This document shows, piece by piece, positions 17,197 through 26,761 of a DNA stretch of 64,000 nucleotides (positions are counted from its first letter, which is position 1; each line of letters starts with the position of its first letter). Source of the stretch: G963665495 sp963665495. GTDB lineage: Bacteria; Desulfobacterota; Desulfovibrionia; Desulfovibrionales; Desulfovibrionaceae. The notes under the pieces were generated by a model. That model saw nothing but the letters and a program-made list of their open reading frames with translations, was not told the DNA's origin and did no database searches. Both the position numbers and the translations under genes were made by a program. The stretch covers positions 1,612,001 to 1,676,000 of the forward strand of contig OY762289.1 of assembly GCA_963665495.1 (NCBI GenBank). The letters are read 5' to 3'.

Positions 17197-17840
17197 TAAA
17201 CGACTCCGGCCAAGGCGTACGCATTTTTTTGGCGGACGATCACCCGGCTGTCCTGGATGGATTGAGTACGGTTTTTGCCGGCAACGGCCATGTCGTTTGC
17301 GGAGTGGCCGTGAGTATCCAGGAGGCTCTGGACACCATCGACGGCTGCAAAGCGGACATTGCCGTGGTCGACTTGAGTTTGTGCGGCGAGAGCGGGCTGG
17401 ACCTGATCGCTCTATTAAAAGAGCGAAACATACCTGTACTTGTCTACTCCATGCATGAGGACTCCTCCACATTGCAGCGAGCCCTTGATCAAGGTGCCGC
17501 GGGGTACGTCGCCAAGCGCGAAGCCTCGGATGTGCTTCTGGAAGCTGTTCGGCAGGTTCTTGAGGGAAAACAATATATCAGTCCGCGTGTTGCGGCGAAC
17601 TTCGATCCCGACTCGTCGGTTGCCGGCACCACCTGGAATACGGGAAATTACACCGAGCGTGAGAAACAGATAATCGCCTTGCTGGGGCAGGGGGAGCAGA
17701 CTATTGAGATAGCCGAGCGCCTGGGAATCAGCGTGCGGACCGTGGAAACCCATTGCAGCAGAATAATAATAAAACTTAATTTGGACGGCATGAAGGCTTT
17801 GCGAAAATATGCCATCAGCGAGAGCCGCTTGATGACCTGA
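17193..17840 (+). CDS. NarL/LuxR-family response regulator
   Basis: 215 aa. The receiver (residues ~6-125) has LADDHP at its start, the phospho-acceptor Asp in VVDLSL near residue 55 and a Lys in VAKRE near 107. The LuxR-type helix-turn-helix lies at ~150-210 (YTEREKQIIALL, IAERLGISVRTVETH). Its start overlaps the kinase stop by four bases, so it is the kinase's partner. The regulon is unknown. If the kinase is really broken, this regulator would act without its cognate donor. Confidence 0.9.
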   Translation: MINDSGQGVRIFLADDHPAVLDGLSTVFAGNGHVVCGVAVSIQEALDTIDGCKADIAVVDLSLCGESGLDLIALLKERNIPVLVYSMHEDSSTLQRALDQGAAGYVAKREASDVLLEAVRQVLEGKQYISPRVAANFDPDSSVAGTTWNTGNYTEREKQIIALLGQGEQTIEIAERLGISVRTVETHCSRIIIKLNLDGMKALRKYAISESRLMT

Positions 17841-17930
17841 GCAAACTAGCTAAAAAAATTGTGTTTACTGCGGCCGATACAACGGCTCTCAAATAAAAAA
17901 TTATTGCCTTGTCCCTTCCTGTAGGGAAAT

Positions 17931-19001
17931 TTAATCCTGAAAATACGCTTGCAGTTTTTGCGTATCGCTTGTCTGCGTCAGGGCAAGCAGCAAGAGAATC
18001 CGTGCCTTGGAAGGAATCAGGCCGCCGGAAAAAATGACATGCTCACCGGCAAGCGTTTTTCCTCCGCCTGGGCCGCCATAAACAGGATAAGTCCGGCCTT
18101 TATAGCAACGGCTGGAGATGACGACCGGAATATTTTTGCTTCTGGCGTAACGAATGCCTTCGTACACTGAAGCATTGACGTTTCCCAGTCCGAACCCGGC
18201 CACCACAATTCCTTTGGCGCCGCTGTCCACGGCCAGGCGGATGTATTTGCCGTCCGCTCCCGCGTAGAGAGTAAAAAGCATCACTTCAGGCAAATGCGTA
18301 TCCTTGCCGGGCAAGGTTACATGGACGCGTTGGGCCGGGCGGCGGAAGGGCCTGAACGTATTGAAATCAATATATCCGAGGAATCCTTTGTCTTCCGACG
18401 TGAAGGTCATCAGGTTGTCGGTGTGGGTTTTTCGGACATCCTGAGCAGCACAGGCGTATTGGTTCATGGTCACGGTAACGCCCAGGCCCCTGGCTTTTGG
18501 AGAAACCGCCTGGATGAGAGCGTTGGCCAGATTGCCGGGGCCGTCGGGCGCAGGATCAGAGGCATTGTGCTGCGCGCCGACAAAGACAATGGGTTTTTCC
18601 GTTTGCACGACGAGATCCAGGAAAAAACTCGTTTCTTCCATTGTGTCCGTGCCATGCGTGACCACAATTCCGCGTACCTCCGGATCGTCGGCCAGTTCCT
18701 GCACTTTATGGGCAAGACCGAGCATGATCTCCGGTGTCATCTGGCTTGAATCGATATTGGAAAATTCGACTACTTTGAGTCTGGCAAGATCCTTGGCCCC
18801 TGGTATGGCCTCCGTCAAATCCGCGCCGGAAAGGGCAGGAACCGCCGCACCGGTGGCCGGGTCAATTTTTTCGGCTATGGTTCCGCCCGTGGAAACAACC
18901 GCCACAAGAGGAAGTTCTGCAGCCTGCAGCGGAGCGCTTGCCAAGAGCAGAAAAAACAAGAAGCCGTGAAAGCAGGCAACCTTGAGGTTATAATTACGCA
19001 T
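17931..19001 (-). CDS. ansB: exported type II-like L-asparaginase
   Basis: 356 aa with a signal peptide (residues 1-27). Both catalytic Thr motifs are present: VVSTGGTIAE near residue 35 and VVTHGTDTMEET near 115, with the Lys later in the domain. The family hydrolyses asparagine to aspartate and ammonia in the periplasm. AAGGAGG precedes the ATG. It lies 54 bp downstream of cbiH on the same strand, so it may be read from the cobalamin operon by read-through; functional linkage to cobalamin is not expected. Confidence 0.88.
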   Translation of the reverse strand: MRNYNLKVACFHGFLFFLLLASAPLQAAELPLVAVVSTGGTIAEKIDPATGAAVPALSGADLTEAIPGAKDLARLKVVEFSNIDSSQMTPEIMLGLAHKVQELADDPEVRGIVVTHGTDTMEETSFFLDLVVQTEKPIVFVGAQHNASDPAPDGPGNLANALIQAVSPKARGLGVTVTMNQYACAAQDVRKTHTDNLMTFTSEDKGFLGYIDFNTFRPFRRPAQRVHVTLPGKDTHLPEVMLFTLYAGADGKYIRLAVDSGAKGIVVAGFGLGNVNASVYEGIRYARSKNIPVVISSRCYKGRTYPVYGGPGGGKTLAGEHVIFSGGLIPSKARILLLLALTQTSDTQKLQAYFQD

Positions 19002-19055
19002 TTGCAGCAGCCTCCTTGGTGCAAGGTTAGTGAACTACAAGCTGGAATTATTCCT

Positions 19056-19907
19056 TCAGGACGAATATTTTTCCAAATAGCCTCTGGGAGTGATGATTTT
19101 ATTGCCCGCCAACCGGCTGGAACTGTTGCCGATGAGGACAATGCTCAGCATGTCCGCATCTTCCGGATTAAAGGCATCTAGGCGGAAAGCCCGTACGCAT
19201 TGGTTGTCTCGATACGCGTTGCGCACCAGTCCGACCGGAGTTTGCGGGGATCGGTGAGCGGTAATGAGTTCTAGCGCACGTTCCAGCTGCCCGGTACGGC
19301 GTTTGGACCGCGGATTGTAAAGCACGATGGAGAAATCCGCGGCCGCGGCGGCAGTCAGCCGTTTTTCGATAAGCTCCCAGGGGGTCAGCAGGTCGCTGAG
19401 GCTGATCACGGCGAAGTCATGCATCAGCGGCGCGCCGAGCAGAGCCGCGGCAGCGCAGAGTGCCGGAATGCCGGGGATCACTTCACAGGGAACGCTTTCC
19501 AGAAGGCCGCGTTTCTCCAGCAGCTCCAGAATCAGTCCCGCCATGCCGTAGATTCCCGCGTCTCCGCTGGAAACCATCACGGTTTCCCGGCCGGACAGAG
19601 CGAATTCAATGGCCTGGGTCGCTCGCTCCAGCTCTTTTTTCATGCCGCTGGAGTAGATGGTTTTATCCTGTTTCAATCCATCCGGTACGAGCTCCAGGTA
19701 GGGAGTGTAGCCTACGAGCACCTCCGCGCTCTGGATCGCTTCCAGGGCCAGAGGCGGAAGCAGGGCCGCGTCTCCCGGCCCAAGGCCGACTACGCGGAGG
19801 GTACCTGGTGCGGCATGTGCGCCAGGGCCACCGTTACGTTCCCGAGAATCTGTTTCGGACTCAGCAGGCTTGTCGATTTGCTCGCCAGAAGTGCGGCAGC
19901 CTCGCAT
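19056..19907 (-). CDS. cbiH: CbiH/CobJ: precorrin-3B (cobalt-factor III) C17-methyltransferase
   Basis: 283 aa of the SAM-dependent tetrapyrrole methyltransferase fold: VVGLGPGDAALLPP near residue 40, SSGDAGIYGMAGL near 115 and VIPGIPAL near 145. The family methylates C17 with ring contraction on the anaerobic route. The first ~37 residues are polar and non-homologous, and no later start codon occurs in them. The gene therefore overlaps cbiG by 118 bp, which is unusually long. An ATG with GGAAAG upstream supports this start. Confidence 0.88.
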   Translation of the reverse strand: MRGCRTSGEQIDKPAESETDSRERNGGPGAHAAPGTLRVVGLGPGDAALLPPLALEAIQSAEVLVGYTPYLELVPDGLKQDKTIYSSGMKKELERATQAIEFALSGRETVMVSSGDAGIYGMAGLILELLEKRGLLESVPCEVIPGIPALCAAAALLGAPLMHDFAVISLSDLLTPWELIEKRLTAAAAADFSIVLYNPRSKRRTGQLERALELITAHRSPQTPVGLVRNAYRDNQCVRAFRLDAFNPEDADMLSIVLIGNSSSRLAGNKIITPRGYLEKYSS

Positions 19908-20872
19908 ACGCTTTCCACTCCAAGATGTTTTTTGACAGTTTCCGAAGGGGTAGCCACAGGCATGGTATTCAATTCGTCCGAAGAGTACAGTTGCAGTGAT
20001 ACCTTAAGTTTTTCCGCGGCAACATGCAGACCGTGTTCCTCTTCTTTGCACTCGTGGCTGGCAAGCATGCACAGGGCTTCGGGAAGAATGCCGCGTGATT
20101 CCAGCGTCTGATTGATGGCATCGAGGATTTCTTCCGTGGTGGTGCCTTTGCGGCAGCCAACGCCCGCCACCAGTACGCGGGGGCAGAGTTCCATCACGGT
20201 TTCATCCCGTTTGGCTTTATGCCAGTCCACGCGGATGACAGGATTATCCGTATCGGCAGAAGGTTCCACCATGCATTTGCGGAACCAGGGATACCATTCG
20301 AAATCCGTGGTCAACAGGTAGGATTCCGGGTCGTAAACCTGAACGTATTCGCCTTCGGCCAACGCCCGGTTCACCACCTTGACCATGTCCGGCGTCCGCA
20401 GGGCCAGGCCCTTGTCCCGGGCAAGCAATTCAATGGCCGGAGCACCCACAGCGTCCGTTGCAGTGGTCAAAATTGCTTTGCCGCCCGTCAATGCCGCCAC
20501 TCGCCGCGCCAGCACGTTCGCGCCGCCGATATGACCGGCTATCAGGCTGATTACGTACGTCCCTATGGGATCCAGAACCACAACCGCCGGGTCGCCGTAC
20601 TTGTCCTGCAGCAGCGGGGCGATGGTCCGGATTACGATTCCTGTGGCGCAAAGGAAAACGTGATTCCGGAAGCCCTTGAAGGTTTCCGCAACCAGCGGCG
20701 CCAAAGCTTCAAATGATTTTGCGTTGTAATCGGAAGCCAGGCGGACAGGGAGAAAAAGCTGGGCGCCGAGTGCTTTGCTCAGTTCCGCACCCAGTGCGGC
20801 GCTATGTTTGGTCAGCGCGTATACGGCTGTCGTATCCGTATCGCACATTGTCTGTTCAGGATCGGAAACCAT
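19790..20872 (-). CDS. cbiG: CbiG: cobalt-precorrin-5A hydrolase
   Basis: About 360 aa. The N-terminal part has VFLCATGIVIRTIAPLL and GHIGGANVLARR, and the C-terminal part has VLVAGVGCRKGTTTEEIL, the usual CbiG core. It opens the δ-lactone of cobalt-precorrin-5A and releases acetaldehyde. The start at 20872 is chosen because GGAG is seven bases upstream; it overlaps cbiF by 17 bp. An ATG 24 bp further in is the alternative. Confidence 0.9.
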   Translation of the reverse strand: MVSDPEQTMCDTDTTAVYALTKHSAALGAELSKALGAQLFLPVRLASDYNAKSFEALAPLVAETFKGFRNHVFLCATGIVIRTIAPLLQDKYGDPAVVVLDPIGTYVISLIAGHIGGANVLARRVAALTGGKAILTTATDAVGAPAIELLARDKGLALRTPDMVKVVNRALAEGEYVQVYDPESYLLTTDFEWYPWFRKCMVEPSADTDNPVIRVDWHKAKRDETVMELCPRVLVAGVGCRKGTTTEEILDAINQTLESRGILPEALCMLASHECKEEEHGLHVAAEKLKVSLQLYSSDELNTMPVATPSETVKKHLGVESVCEAAALLASKSTSLLSPKQILGNVTVALAHMPHQVPSA

Positions 20873-21707
20873 GTTTGAACTCCGGGTCATATAGTTTAGA
20901 ACGCGCCGGGTCCTTGGACGAAGTTTCAAGTCCGGTGGCCTGGCGCGTAGGAATTAAAAAAATCGTTTGCCGTGTCAGGTTGTTAGCGGCAATATCGGTT
21001 GCCAGGGTCGCAACCGTGCTTTCCACCAGTTGTTCGTCCGGGTGGCCGACACGGGCAGCCACAACCACACGGTCCGTACCCGTCAACCCTGCCGCCAGAA
21101 GTTCAGCTTGCAGTTCGGGAGCCTTGTCCGTGCTGAGATACACGGCCAATGAGCAGCCGTGGGCGGCCAGATCCCTCAGTCGTTCGTTTTCCGGCATCGG
21201 CGTACGTCCGGGCATGCGCGTCAGGATCAGGCTCTGGCCTGCTTCGGGCACGGTAAACGAAAGCTTGGCGCTGGCGGCGGCCGCGAATGCGGCAGTCACA
21301 CCGGGAATAATTTCGTAGGGGATGCCGTCATTTTCGAGCAGACGGATTTGTTCCTGGATGGCTCCGTAAAGGCTCGGATCGCCGGTATGGACACGGGCAG
21401 CGTTTTTCCCTTGCCTTACAGTGTCGCGAAGCAGGGCGTGGGTTTCCTCCAGAGTCATACTTGCGGAATCCAGCACCCGCGCTTCAGTCCCGGCCATACG
21501 TACGACCTCTTTTGGCACCAGGGAACCGGCGTACAGCACCAGCGCTGCATCGGCAATGCGGCGGGCGCCTTTGATCGTCAGCAGCTCGGGGTCCCCGGGA
21601 CCGGCACCGATAAAGGAAACAAGAGGGGTTTTGGGGCGAGAGGCCGGAACGGAATCGCTCCAGGAGCAATTCTCCTCGAATTCTTCCTCAGTTGCAGGTA
21701 GCATCAT
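20856..21707 (-). CDS. cbiF: CbiF/CobM: cobalt-precorrin-4 C11-methyltransferase
   Basis: 283 aa, with VSFIGAGPGDPELLTIKG near residue 30, GDPSLYGAIQEQ near 110 and EIIPGVTAAFAAAA near 130, the signature of the C11-methyltransferase among tetrapyrrole methylases. It follows cbiET after a 68-bp gap, the only sizeable gap in the operon. The first ~25 residues are acidic and not conserved. No strong ribosome site is visible. Confidence 0.9.
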   Translation of the reverse strand: MMLPATEEEFEENCSWSDSVPASRPKTPLVSFIGAGPGDPELLTIKGARRIADAALVLYAGSLVPKEVVRMAGTEARVLDSASMTLEETHALLRDTVRQGKNAARVHTGDPSLYGAIQEQIRLLENDGIPYEIIPGVTAAFAAAASAKLSFTVPEAGQSLILTRMPGRTPMPENERLRDLAAHGCSLAVYLSTDKAPELQAELLAAGLTGTDRVVVAARVGHPDEQLVESTVATLATDIAANNLTRQTIFLIPTRQATGLETSSKDPARSKLYDPEFKHGFRS

Positions 21708-21775
21708 AACCGGAACAATATCTATGGCAGGTTTTATTGAAAAAAGACAACGGATTATTCCTATAAATACAGTAT

Positions 21776-23011
21776 CTAATCAGATACATACGTTGTTTTT
21801 TTCGTTTTGACAATAAACACCGGATTGAGTGCCTCGAAGCGTTCGTCCCCTGCCAGCGGGATGCTGCGTGACACGTTGATCTGGCTGATTTCCACAGACC
21901 AGCCCAGCGAACGGCAGTAGCAGCGGACATACTCCAGTGAATCGAGCAGGATGGCATGGGCCACGAGGATGCCTTCGGGCTTCAGGCGTTCGCAAGCGGT
22001 CTCCAGCATGCCAGGCGTACGCAATCCTCCACCGATGAAGATACGGTCGGGTGTTGTCAGCCCGTCAAGAGCTTCCGGCATGGAGCCATGTACGGGTTCC
22101 ACGATGCAGGCCCCGGTCCGCCGGATATTGGCTTTGATCATGGAAATCCGGCTGCTGTCCGCTTCGATGGCCGTTATGCGTCCATGGTGCAACAGAACCG
22201 CTGCCTCCAGACTGACTGCCCCGCATCCCGCACCACAATCCCAGAGCGTGTGCTGTGGTTTCAGTTCCAGGGCGGACAATCCGGCAGCGCGGACAGGTGA
22301 TTTGGTCACCAGGCCTTTTTCGAAAATCAGTTCTTCTTCGGATATGCCCAATCGCAGGCGAACTTCCGGTTTGTTGATACGCTGCAAGAGCATAATATTG
22401 GGCTGGACAAAATCTCTTCCCGCCACAAGATCAAGTTCTCCGTTGAACAACGCCTCGTCGGGAAACCCCAGACGTTCGCATACCCTGCACATAAATCCGA
22501 AAACACCGCGTTCAAGGAGCAGGCGGGCGATCTGGTCTGGTGTGTTTTTATGATCGGTATAGACGGCGACAAGATCCGCATGGGTCAGGGCCGCAAAAAG
22601 CGGGGCCGTGTCTTCGCGACCGTGCAGTGAAACGCAGCGAAAGTCTGTCCAGGAAAGGCGGACACGCGAAGCAGCTGCCTGCAGGGCACTGACATGCGGA
22701 TGAAAGACAAGCACCTCAGGGCTGAAAATGCGCAGCAGGGAGGAACCAATGCCGAAACATAACGGGTCTCCGTCCGCAAGGACGACTACACGCTTACCGT
22801 TGAGCGCCTGAACGCGGATCTGATCCGTAACCTTGGCGAGCGGACTGGTTATGGGCAATTTTTCAGCCGGGTGATCGGAAAAAAAGCGCAGCAGTGTTTC
22901 ACCGGCAACAAGAATGTCCGCATTATCAACCAGATCGTTGGCTTCTGCAGCAAGTTCGGGGTGCCCCATACCGCAGCCGATAACGTGAATGGAAACGTTG
23001 TCGGGCATCAT
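21776..23011 (-). CDS. cbiET: CbiE-CbiT fusion (precorrin-6Y/7 methyltransferase, decarboxylating)
   Basis: 411 aa. Residues ~1-205 are CbiE-like (VIGCGMGHPELAAEA; ADGDPLCFGIGSSLL). Residues ~235-405 are a CbiT-like class I methyltransferase (LWDCGAGCGAVSLEAAVLL; AIEADSSRISMIKANI; FIGGGLRTPGM). The fusion performs C5/C15 methylation and C12 side-chain decarboxylation, like CobL. Its ATG overlaps the stop of cbiA by four bases. Confidence 0.9.
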   Translation of the reverse strand: MMPDNVSIHVIGCGMGHPELAAEANDLVDNADILVAGETLLRFFSDHPAEKLPITSPLAKVTDQIRVQALNGKRVVVLADGDPLCFGIGSSLLRIFSPEVLVFHPHVSALQAAASRVRLSWTDFRCVSLHGREDTAPLFAALTHADLVAVYTDHKNTPDQIARLLLERGVFGFMCRVCERLGFPDEALFNGELDLVAGRDFVQPNIMLLQRINKPEVRLRLGISEEELIFEKGLVTKSPVRAAGLSALELKPQHTLWDCGAGCGAVSLEAAVLLHHGRITAIEADSSRISMIKANIRRTGACIVEPVHGSMPEALDGLTTPDRIFIGGGLRTPGMLETACERLKPEGILVAHAILLDSLEYVRCYCRSLGWSVEISQINVSRSIPLAGDERFEALNPVFIVKTKKTTYVSD

Positions 23012-24384
23012 AGCTTTTGTCCTTTGCGTTTGAAACTGCGGCAGTGCTTCGTAAATGTCCGGGCAGCGCCTGGATTGCTGCCGAAATGAAGATGGGCATA
23101 AGAAGCAAGGGTATTGCGCTTAAGAAATCCGTGCGTATCTGCCGGTTTTCCGCTTGCGGCAAGGGCTTCATAGACTTGCGTTGACTGCATATCGTTTCCG
23201 TTCAGTTGCGAATAATGGAATTCGTGTCCACGCATACGTGTTCCGGCAGCGCCCAGAGGGGTGTCTGCTGTAAAGGCAATATTTCTGTACCCCAAAGTCA
23301 TGCCGGTTTTCCGTATTGTACAATCCATAGCAAAGATTCCGCACAGGGGAAAGCGTCTTCCATGCGTATCCTCGAGATGTTCGCATAAATACATCAGACC
23401 GCCGCATTCGGCGTATATTGGCCCTCCGGCCAGGGAAAAGTTTTGAAGGCTGTTGATGAGCGATCTGTTGGTGGCAAGCTGCTCAGCATGGAGTTCCGGA
23501 TACCCCCCTCCCAGATAGATGCCGGACACGTCCGAGGGCAATTCCGGGTCCTGCAAAGGGGAAAAAAAGACCAGCTCGGCACCGGCCATTTGCAGCAGGT
23601 GCAGATTCTCTTCGTAGTAAAAGCAAAAAGCCGCATCTCTGGCAACGGCGATGCGGACATCTCCAGGGGGCATTGAAAGCTCGGCAGGAGCAGGCGGCGT
23701 TGTTTCAGGTAATACTTGAAGCAGGTCATTCACAGGCAGGGCAGCCTCAAACCAGTCGGCAAGGGCATCGAGTCTGCCGTTTTCCCAATTCAGTTCGTCG
23801 GCCAGTACCAGCCCCAGATGCCGCGAGGGGGTCTGCAACTCCGGCGTACGGGCAAGACAGCCGAGAAGGGGAGCTTCGGGCACGGACTGCAGCGCTTCTT
23901 GCAGCAGCTGAACATGCCGTTGGCTGCCCACGTTGTTGCACAGCACGCCCGCCATACGTAAATTCGGGTCGAAGAGCGTAAAGCCTTTGGCCACCGCGGC
24001 CACGGATCGGGCCATGCTGCGGGTATTGATGACAAGGAGTACGGGAATATCCAGCCACTTGGCCATCTCTGCGGAGGAGCCTGCTTCGCTGCTTCCGGAT
24101 GCGCCGTCGAAAAGTCCCATGACGCCCTCAACCACAGCCAGGTCCAGGCCCTGGCTGTGGCGTGCAAACAGCGTACGTACGGTGGATTGATCCAGCATCC
24201 AGCCGTCGAGGTTGTGGCTTGCGAGCCCCGTGACGGCCTGATGATGTCCCGGGTCGATGAAGTCCGGTCCTACCTTGAAACCACGAACCCGTAAGCCGCG
24301 GCGTCTGGCGGCAGCCAGCAGTCCGAGCGTTACCAGAGTCTTGCCGGAACTGCTTTGAGTTCCCGCTATCAGAACGGCTTTCAT
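23008..24384 (-). CDS. cbiA: CbiA: cobyrinate a,c-diamide synthase
   Basis: 458 aa. The N-terminal ATPase domain has the P-loop-like GTQSSSGKTLVTLGLL and KVGPDFIDPGHH. The C-terminal class I glutamine amidotransferase domain has GGGYPELHAEQLA and the nucleophile in YAECGGLMYL (residue ~345), with a downstream His in GHEFHYS. It amidates the a and c side chains using glutamine and ATP. It starts within ATGA of the cbiL stop. Confidence 0.92.
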   Translation of the reverse strand: MKAVLIAGTQSSSGKTLVTLGLLAAARRRGLRVRGFKVGPDFIDPGHHQAVTGLASHNLDGWMLDQSTVRTLFARHSQGLDLAVVEGVMGLFDGASGSSEAGSSAEMAKWLDIPVLLVINTRSMARSVAAVAKGFTLFDPNLRMAGVLCNNVGSQRHVQLLQEALQSVPEAPLLGCLARTPELQTPSRHLGLVLADELNWENGRLDALADWFEAALPVNDLLQVLPETTPPAPAELSMPPGDVRIAVARDAAFCFYYEENLHLLQMAGAELVFFSPLQDPELPSDVSGIYLGGGYPELHAEQLATNRSLINSLQNFSLAGGPIYAECGGLMYLCEHLEDTHGRRFPLCGIFAMDCTIRKTGMTLGYRNIAFTADTPLGAAGTRMRGHEFHYSQLNGNDMQSTQVYEALAASGKPADTHGFLKRNTLASYAHLHFGSNPGAARTFTKHCRSFKRKGQKL

Positions 24385-25115
24385 TTTTCCTTGTCTTTGG
24401 ATGCGATCAAGGGTTTGCCCAGCAACAACAGCGAGAGATAGTGCGGTGTTTCCTGAATTTCGCTGAAATCCCGGACTATGGCAGCGTCTTCATGACCGAT
24501 TTTGCTGGCGAATACTGCGCGAGTGCTTTGTCCGGCTTTGTCCAGAACCGTACGGATTTTTTCAAAGCCTTTGTAGCACTTCAGGATGATGCCGTTTTCG
24601 GCAAGCTGCAATTGCCGCTGCAGTTTTTCCGGATCAGCGACTCCGGAAAGCAAAATCAAGCTTTCGCCGGATTCGCAGAGCTGTGTTTTAGATGCCGCAG
24701 CAGCCGCCTGAAACGATGTTATCCCTGGGATGATTTCCACCTGCAGTTCCGGAAGCACTTCCGGCAGCGTTTGCAGCAGGTAGCCGAAGGTGGAGTAAAT
24801 CAGGGGATCTCCCAGGGTAATAAACGCGGCGTCGGCGCCGGTACGCAGAAATGCGGCCACCTGGCGCGCGTTGGACTGCCAGGCTTCGTCGAGTTTCTGC
24901 TGGTCCCGGGTCATGGGAAAGCCCAGCATGACTATTTCCGTTTCCGGGGTGATGTATTCTCTGACGATGTCCAGCGAACGCGAATAGTCGTTTTTGGTGG
25001 AACAGGCCGCGTATACGACGGATACCTTGCTGAGGGCCTTGGCCGCCTTGATGGTCAGCAGTTCGGGGTCGCCCGGCCCCACACCGATTCCGTAGAGAGT
25101 CCCTAGTTTAGTCAT
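24381..25115 (-). CDS. cbiL: CbiL/CobI: precorrin-2 (cobalt-factor II) C20-methyltransferase
   Basis: About 244 aa from the ATG at 25115, which has GGAGCAAGGAA upstream; longer N-terminal readings lack support. Motifs: GIGVGPGDPELLTIKAA at the start, TLGDPLIYSTFGYLL near residue 105 and IIPGITSFQAAAA near 130. It adds the C20 methyl group as the first committed corrin methylation. It overlaps the binding-protein gene by 8 bp. Confidence 0.9.
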   Translation of the reverse strand: MTKLGTLYGIGVGPGDPELLTIKAAKALSKVSVVYAACSTKNDYSRSLDIVREYITPETEIVMLGFPMTRDQQKLDEAWQSNARQVAAFLRTGADAAFITLGDPLIYSTFGYLLQTLPEVLPELQVEIIPGITSFQAAAAASKTQLCESGESLILLSGVADPEKLQRQLQLAENGIILKCYKGFEKIRTVLDKAGQSTRAVFASKIGHEDAAIVRDFSEIQETPHYLSLLLLGKPLIASKDKEK

Positions 25116-26061
25116 TTCCTTGCTCCTTGTTGTTCGGAAACAGCTCCGGATGCAGGAGCGCCGCGAGTTTTTCCACTGCCAGGACGTTGCGCGGACCAGG
25201 GCGGGAATAGATTTTTTCATCCACTACATACACTTTTCCGGATTGTACGGCGGAAATCGTCTGGAAATGAGGCCGTTCCCTGGGTTGGCTGAGTTCCGGA
25301 TTCATGGGCCCGCGTTGCAGCAGGTAGACATCCGGATTAAGCCCGATCAGAGCTTCCTCGTTTAACCGTACGAGTTTTTTATCGTTGTTGACGCAATTGC
25401 TGCCGCCTGCCTTGGCGATGATATCCGTCACAATGGATTGTTTTCCCGCCGCGAGCAGATTGGGGTAGCGAACTTCAAAAAAGACTCTGGGAGTCTGTTC
25501 GGCCGCGGCAAGTTTTTCAGCAACGGCGTCGAGGCGTTCCTGCAGTGATTCGACCAGTTCCATGGACTGCTGCGGTTCGCCGCAAAGAATGCCGATGCGC
25601 CTTATTACGGAAAACAACCCCTCGAAATCATTAATGCGGAATACCGCTACAGGAAGATGATACTGCTGGAGCGCATCCACTATTTCCAGTGCCTTGGCGC
25701 GCCCGTCCATTTGCAGTACCAGGTCGGGCTTGAGCCCCAGAATCAACTCGGTATTTGGGCGCATATGCGTTCCCACTACAGATTTGTCTTGCATCACACC
25801 GGGGAAAGTATCGGCTTTTGTTCTTCCGACGATGAGCGCGTCCAGTCCCATGGCAGTCAGGATTTCGGAAAAGGCCGCGTACAGGGGCACAATGCGCTGC
25901 GCCGGCTGCTCCAGGGTGATGGTTCGTCCTAGATCGTCAACAATGCTGACACTGGCGTCAGCCAGTGACGGGAGCGTACCTGGGAGCATTATCGCCAGGA
26001 ACAAGATGGCTCTGAGGTGCGCCCGTAACAGGATGCGGATATATTCTAATTGGTGTTTCAT
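25108..26061 (-). CDS. ABC importer periplasmic binding protein (BtuF-like)
   Basis: 317 aa. A long basic N-terminus leads into a signal sequence (ILFLAIMLPGTLPSLADA). The mature part begins with VDDLGRTITLEQPAQRIV and contains GLKPDLVLQ and the C-lobe EVRYPNLLAAGKQSIV, typical of the BtuF/FepB/FhuD class. Its genomic place among cbi genes suggests cobinamide, cobalamin or cobalt-tetrapyrrole uptake; an iron-chelate ligand cannot be excluded from sequence. The start overlaps the ATPase gene by 104 bp. Confidence 0.82.
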   Translation of the reverse strand: MKHQLEYIRILLRAHLRAILFLAIMLPGTLPSLADASVSIVDDLGRTITLEQPAQRIVPLYAAFSEILTAMGLDALIVGRTKADTFPGVMQDKSVVGTHMRPNTELILGLKPDLVLQMDGRAKALEIVDALQQYHLPVAVFRINDFEGLFSVIRRIGILCGEPQQSMELVESLQERLDAVAEKLAAAEQTPRVFFEVRYPNLLAAGKQSIVTDIIAKAGGSNCVNNDKKLVRLNEEALIGLNPDVYLLQRGPMNPELSQPRERPHFQTISAVQSGKVYVVDEKIYSRPGPRNVLAVEKLAALLHPELFPNNKEQGND

Positions 26062-26761
26062 AAATTTGTGTCAGGTTTTTTTCGGTGAAGACCTCATGAG
26101 TCGGACCGTCCAATACCAGCCTGCCATCTTTCAAAAACAGCAGCCGTTCGCAATAGAGAGCCGCGAGGTTCAAGTCGTGGATGGCGGAAAGCAGGGTGAC
26201 GCCCTGGGCATGATACGTACGCAGCAGATCATAGACTGCGATTTTTGCAGCTACATCCAGTCCGGATGCCGCTTCATCCAGAAGCAGAATATCCGTTTCC
26301 TGGCAGAGCGCCCGTGCAATCAGGACGCGTTGCAATTCGCCTCCTGAAAGTTCGCTGGTCATGCGTCCGGCAAAAGCCGTAGTCTCGGTATCGCGCATGG
26401 CCCGGCGGGCAGTCTCCCGATCCTTGTGGCTGTAGCCGAGGATCTGGCGTACGTAGGGGTAGCGCCCCATAAGCACGAGAGAGCGGACGTTGAGGTCGAA
26501 AGTGGTTTCAAAATGTTGCGGCACAGCGGCCAGGTTGCGGGCTCGTTCTCTGGGCCGCATCAGAGGGAGGTCTTTTCCGTTGACGGCTATGGAGCCGTTC
26601 AGCACTGAAAGTGCACCGCTCAGCGCCAGAAGCAGAGTAGTCTTACCGCTGCCGTTGGGGCCCAGCAAGCCGCACATTTCGCCCGGATCAAGAATGAAGC
26701 TTACATCGCTCAGAACTTCTTGGGTTCCATACGCGCAGGTGACGTGCTTTACTTCAATCAT
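25958..26761 (-). CDS. ABC importer ATPase (BtuD/FecE-like)
   Basis: 267 aa. Walker A is GPNGSGKTTLL near residue 37, the signature is LSGGELQRVLIARAL near 140 and Walker B is ILLLDEAASGLD. This is the FecCDE-type importer ATPase. It begins with an ATGA overlap onto the permease stop. The C-terminal ~25 residues are Pro- and Gly-rich and lie over the start of the binding-protein gene. Confidence 0.9.
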   Translation of the reverse strand: MIEVKHVTCAYGTQEVLSDVSFILDPGEMCGLLGPNGSGKTTLLLALSGALSVLNGSIAVNGKDLPLMRPRERARNLAAVPQHFETTFDLNVRSLVLMGRYPYVRQILGYSHKDRETARRAMRDTETTAFAGRMTSELSGGELQRVLIARALCQETDILLLDEAASGLDVAAKIAVYDLLRTYHAQGVTLLSAIHDLNLAALYCERLLFLKDGRLVLDGPTHEVFTEKNLTQIYETPIRIYPHPVTGAPQSHLVPGDNAPRYAPVTG

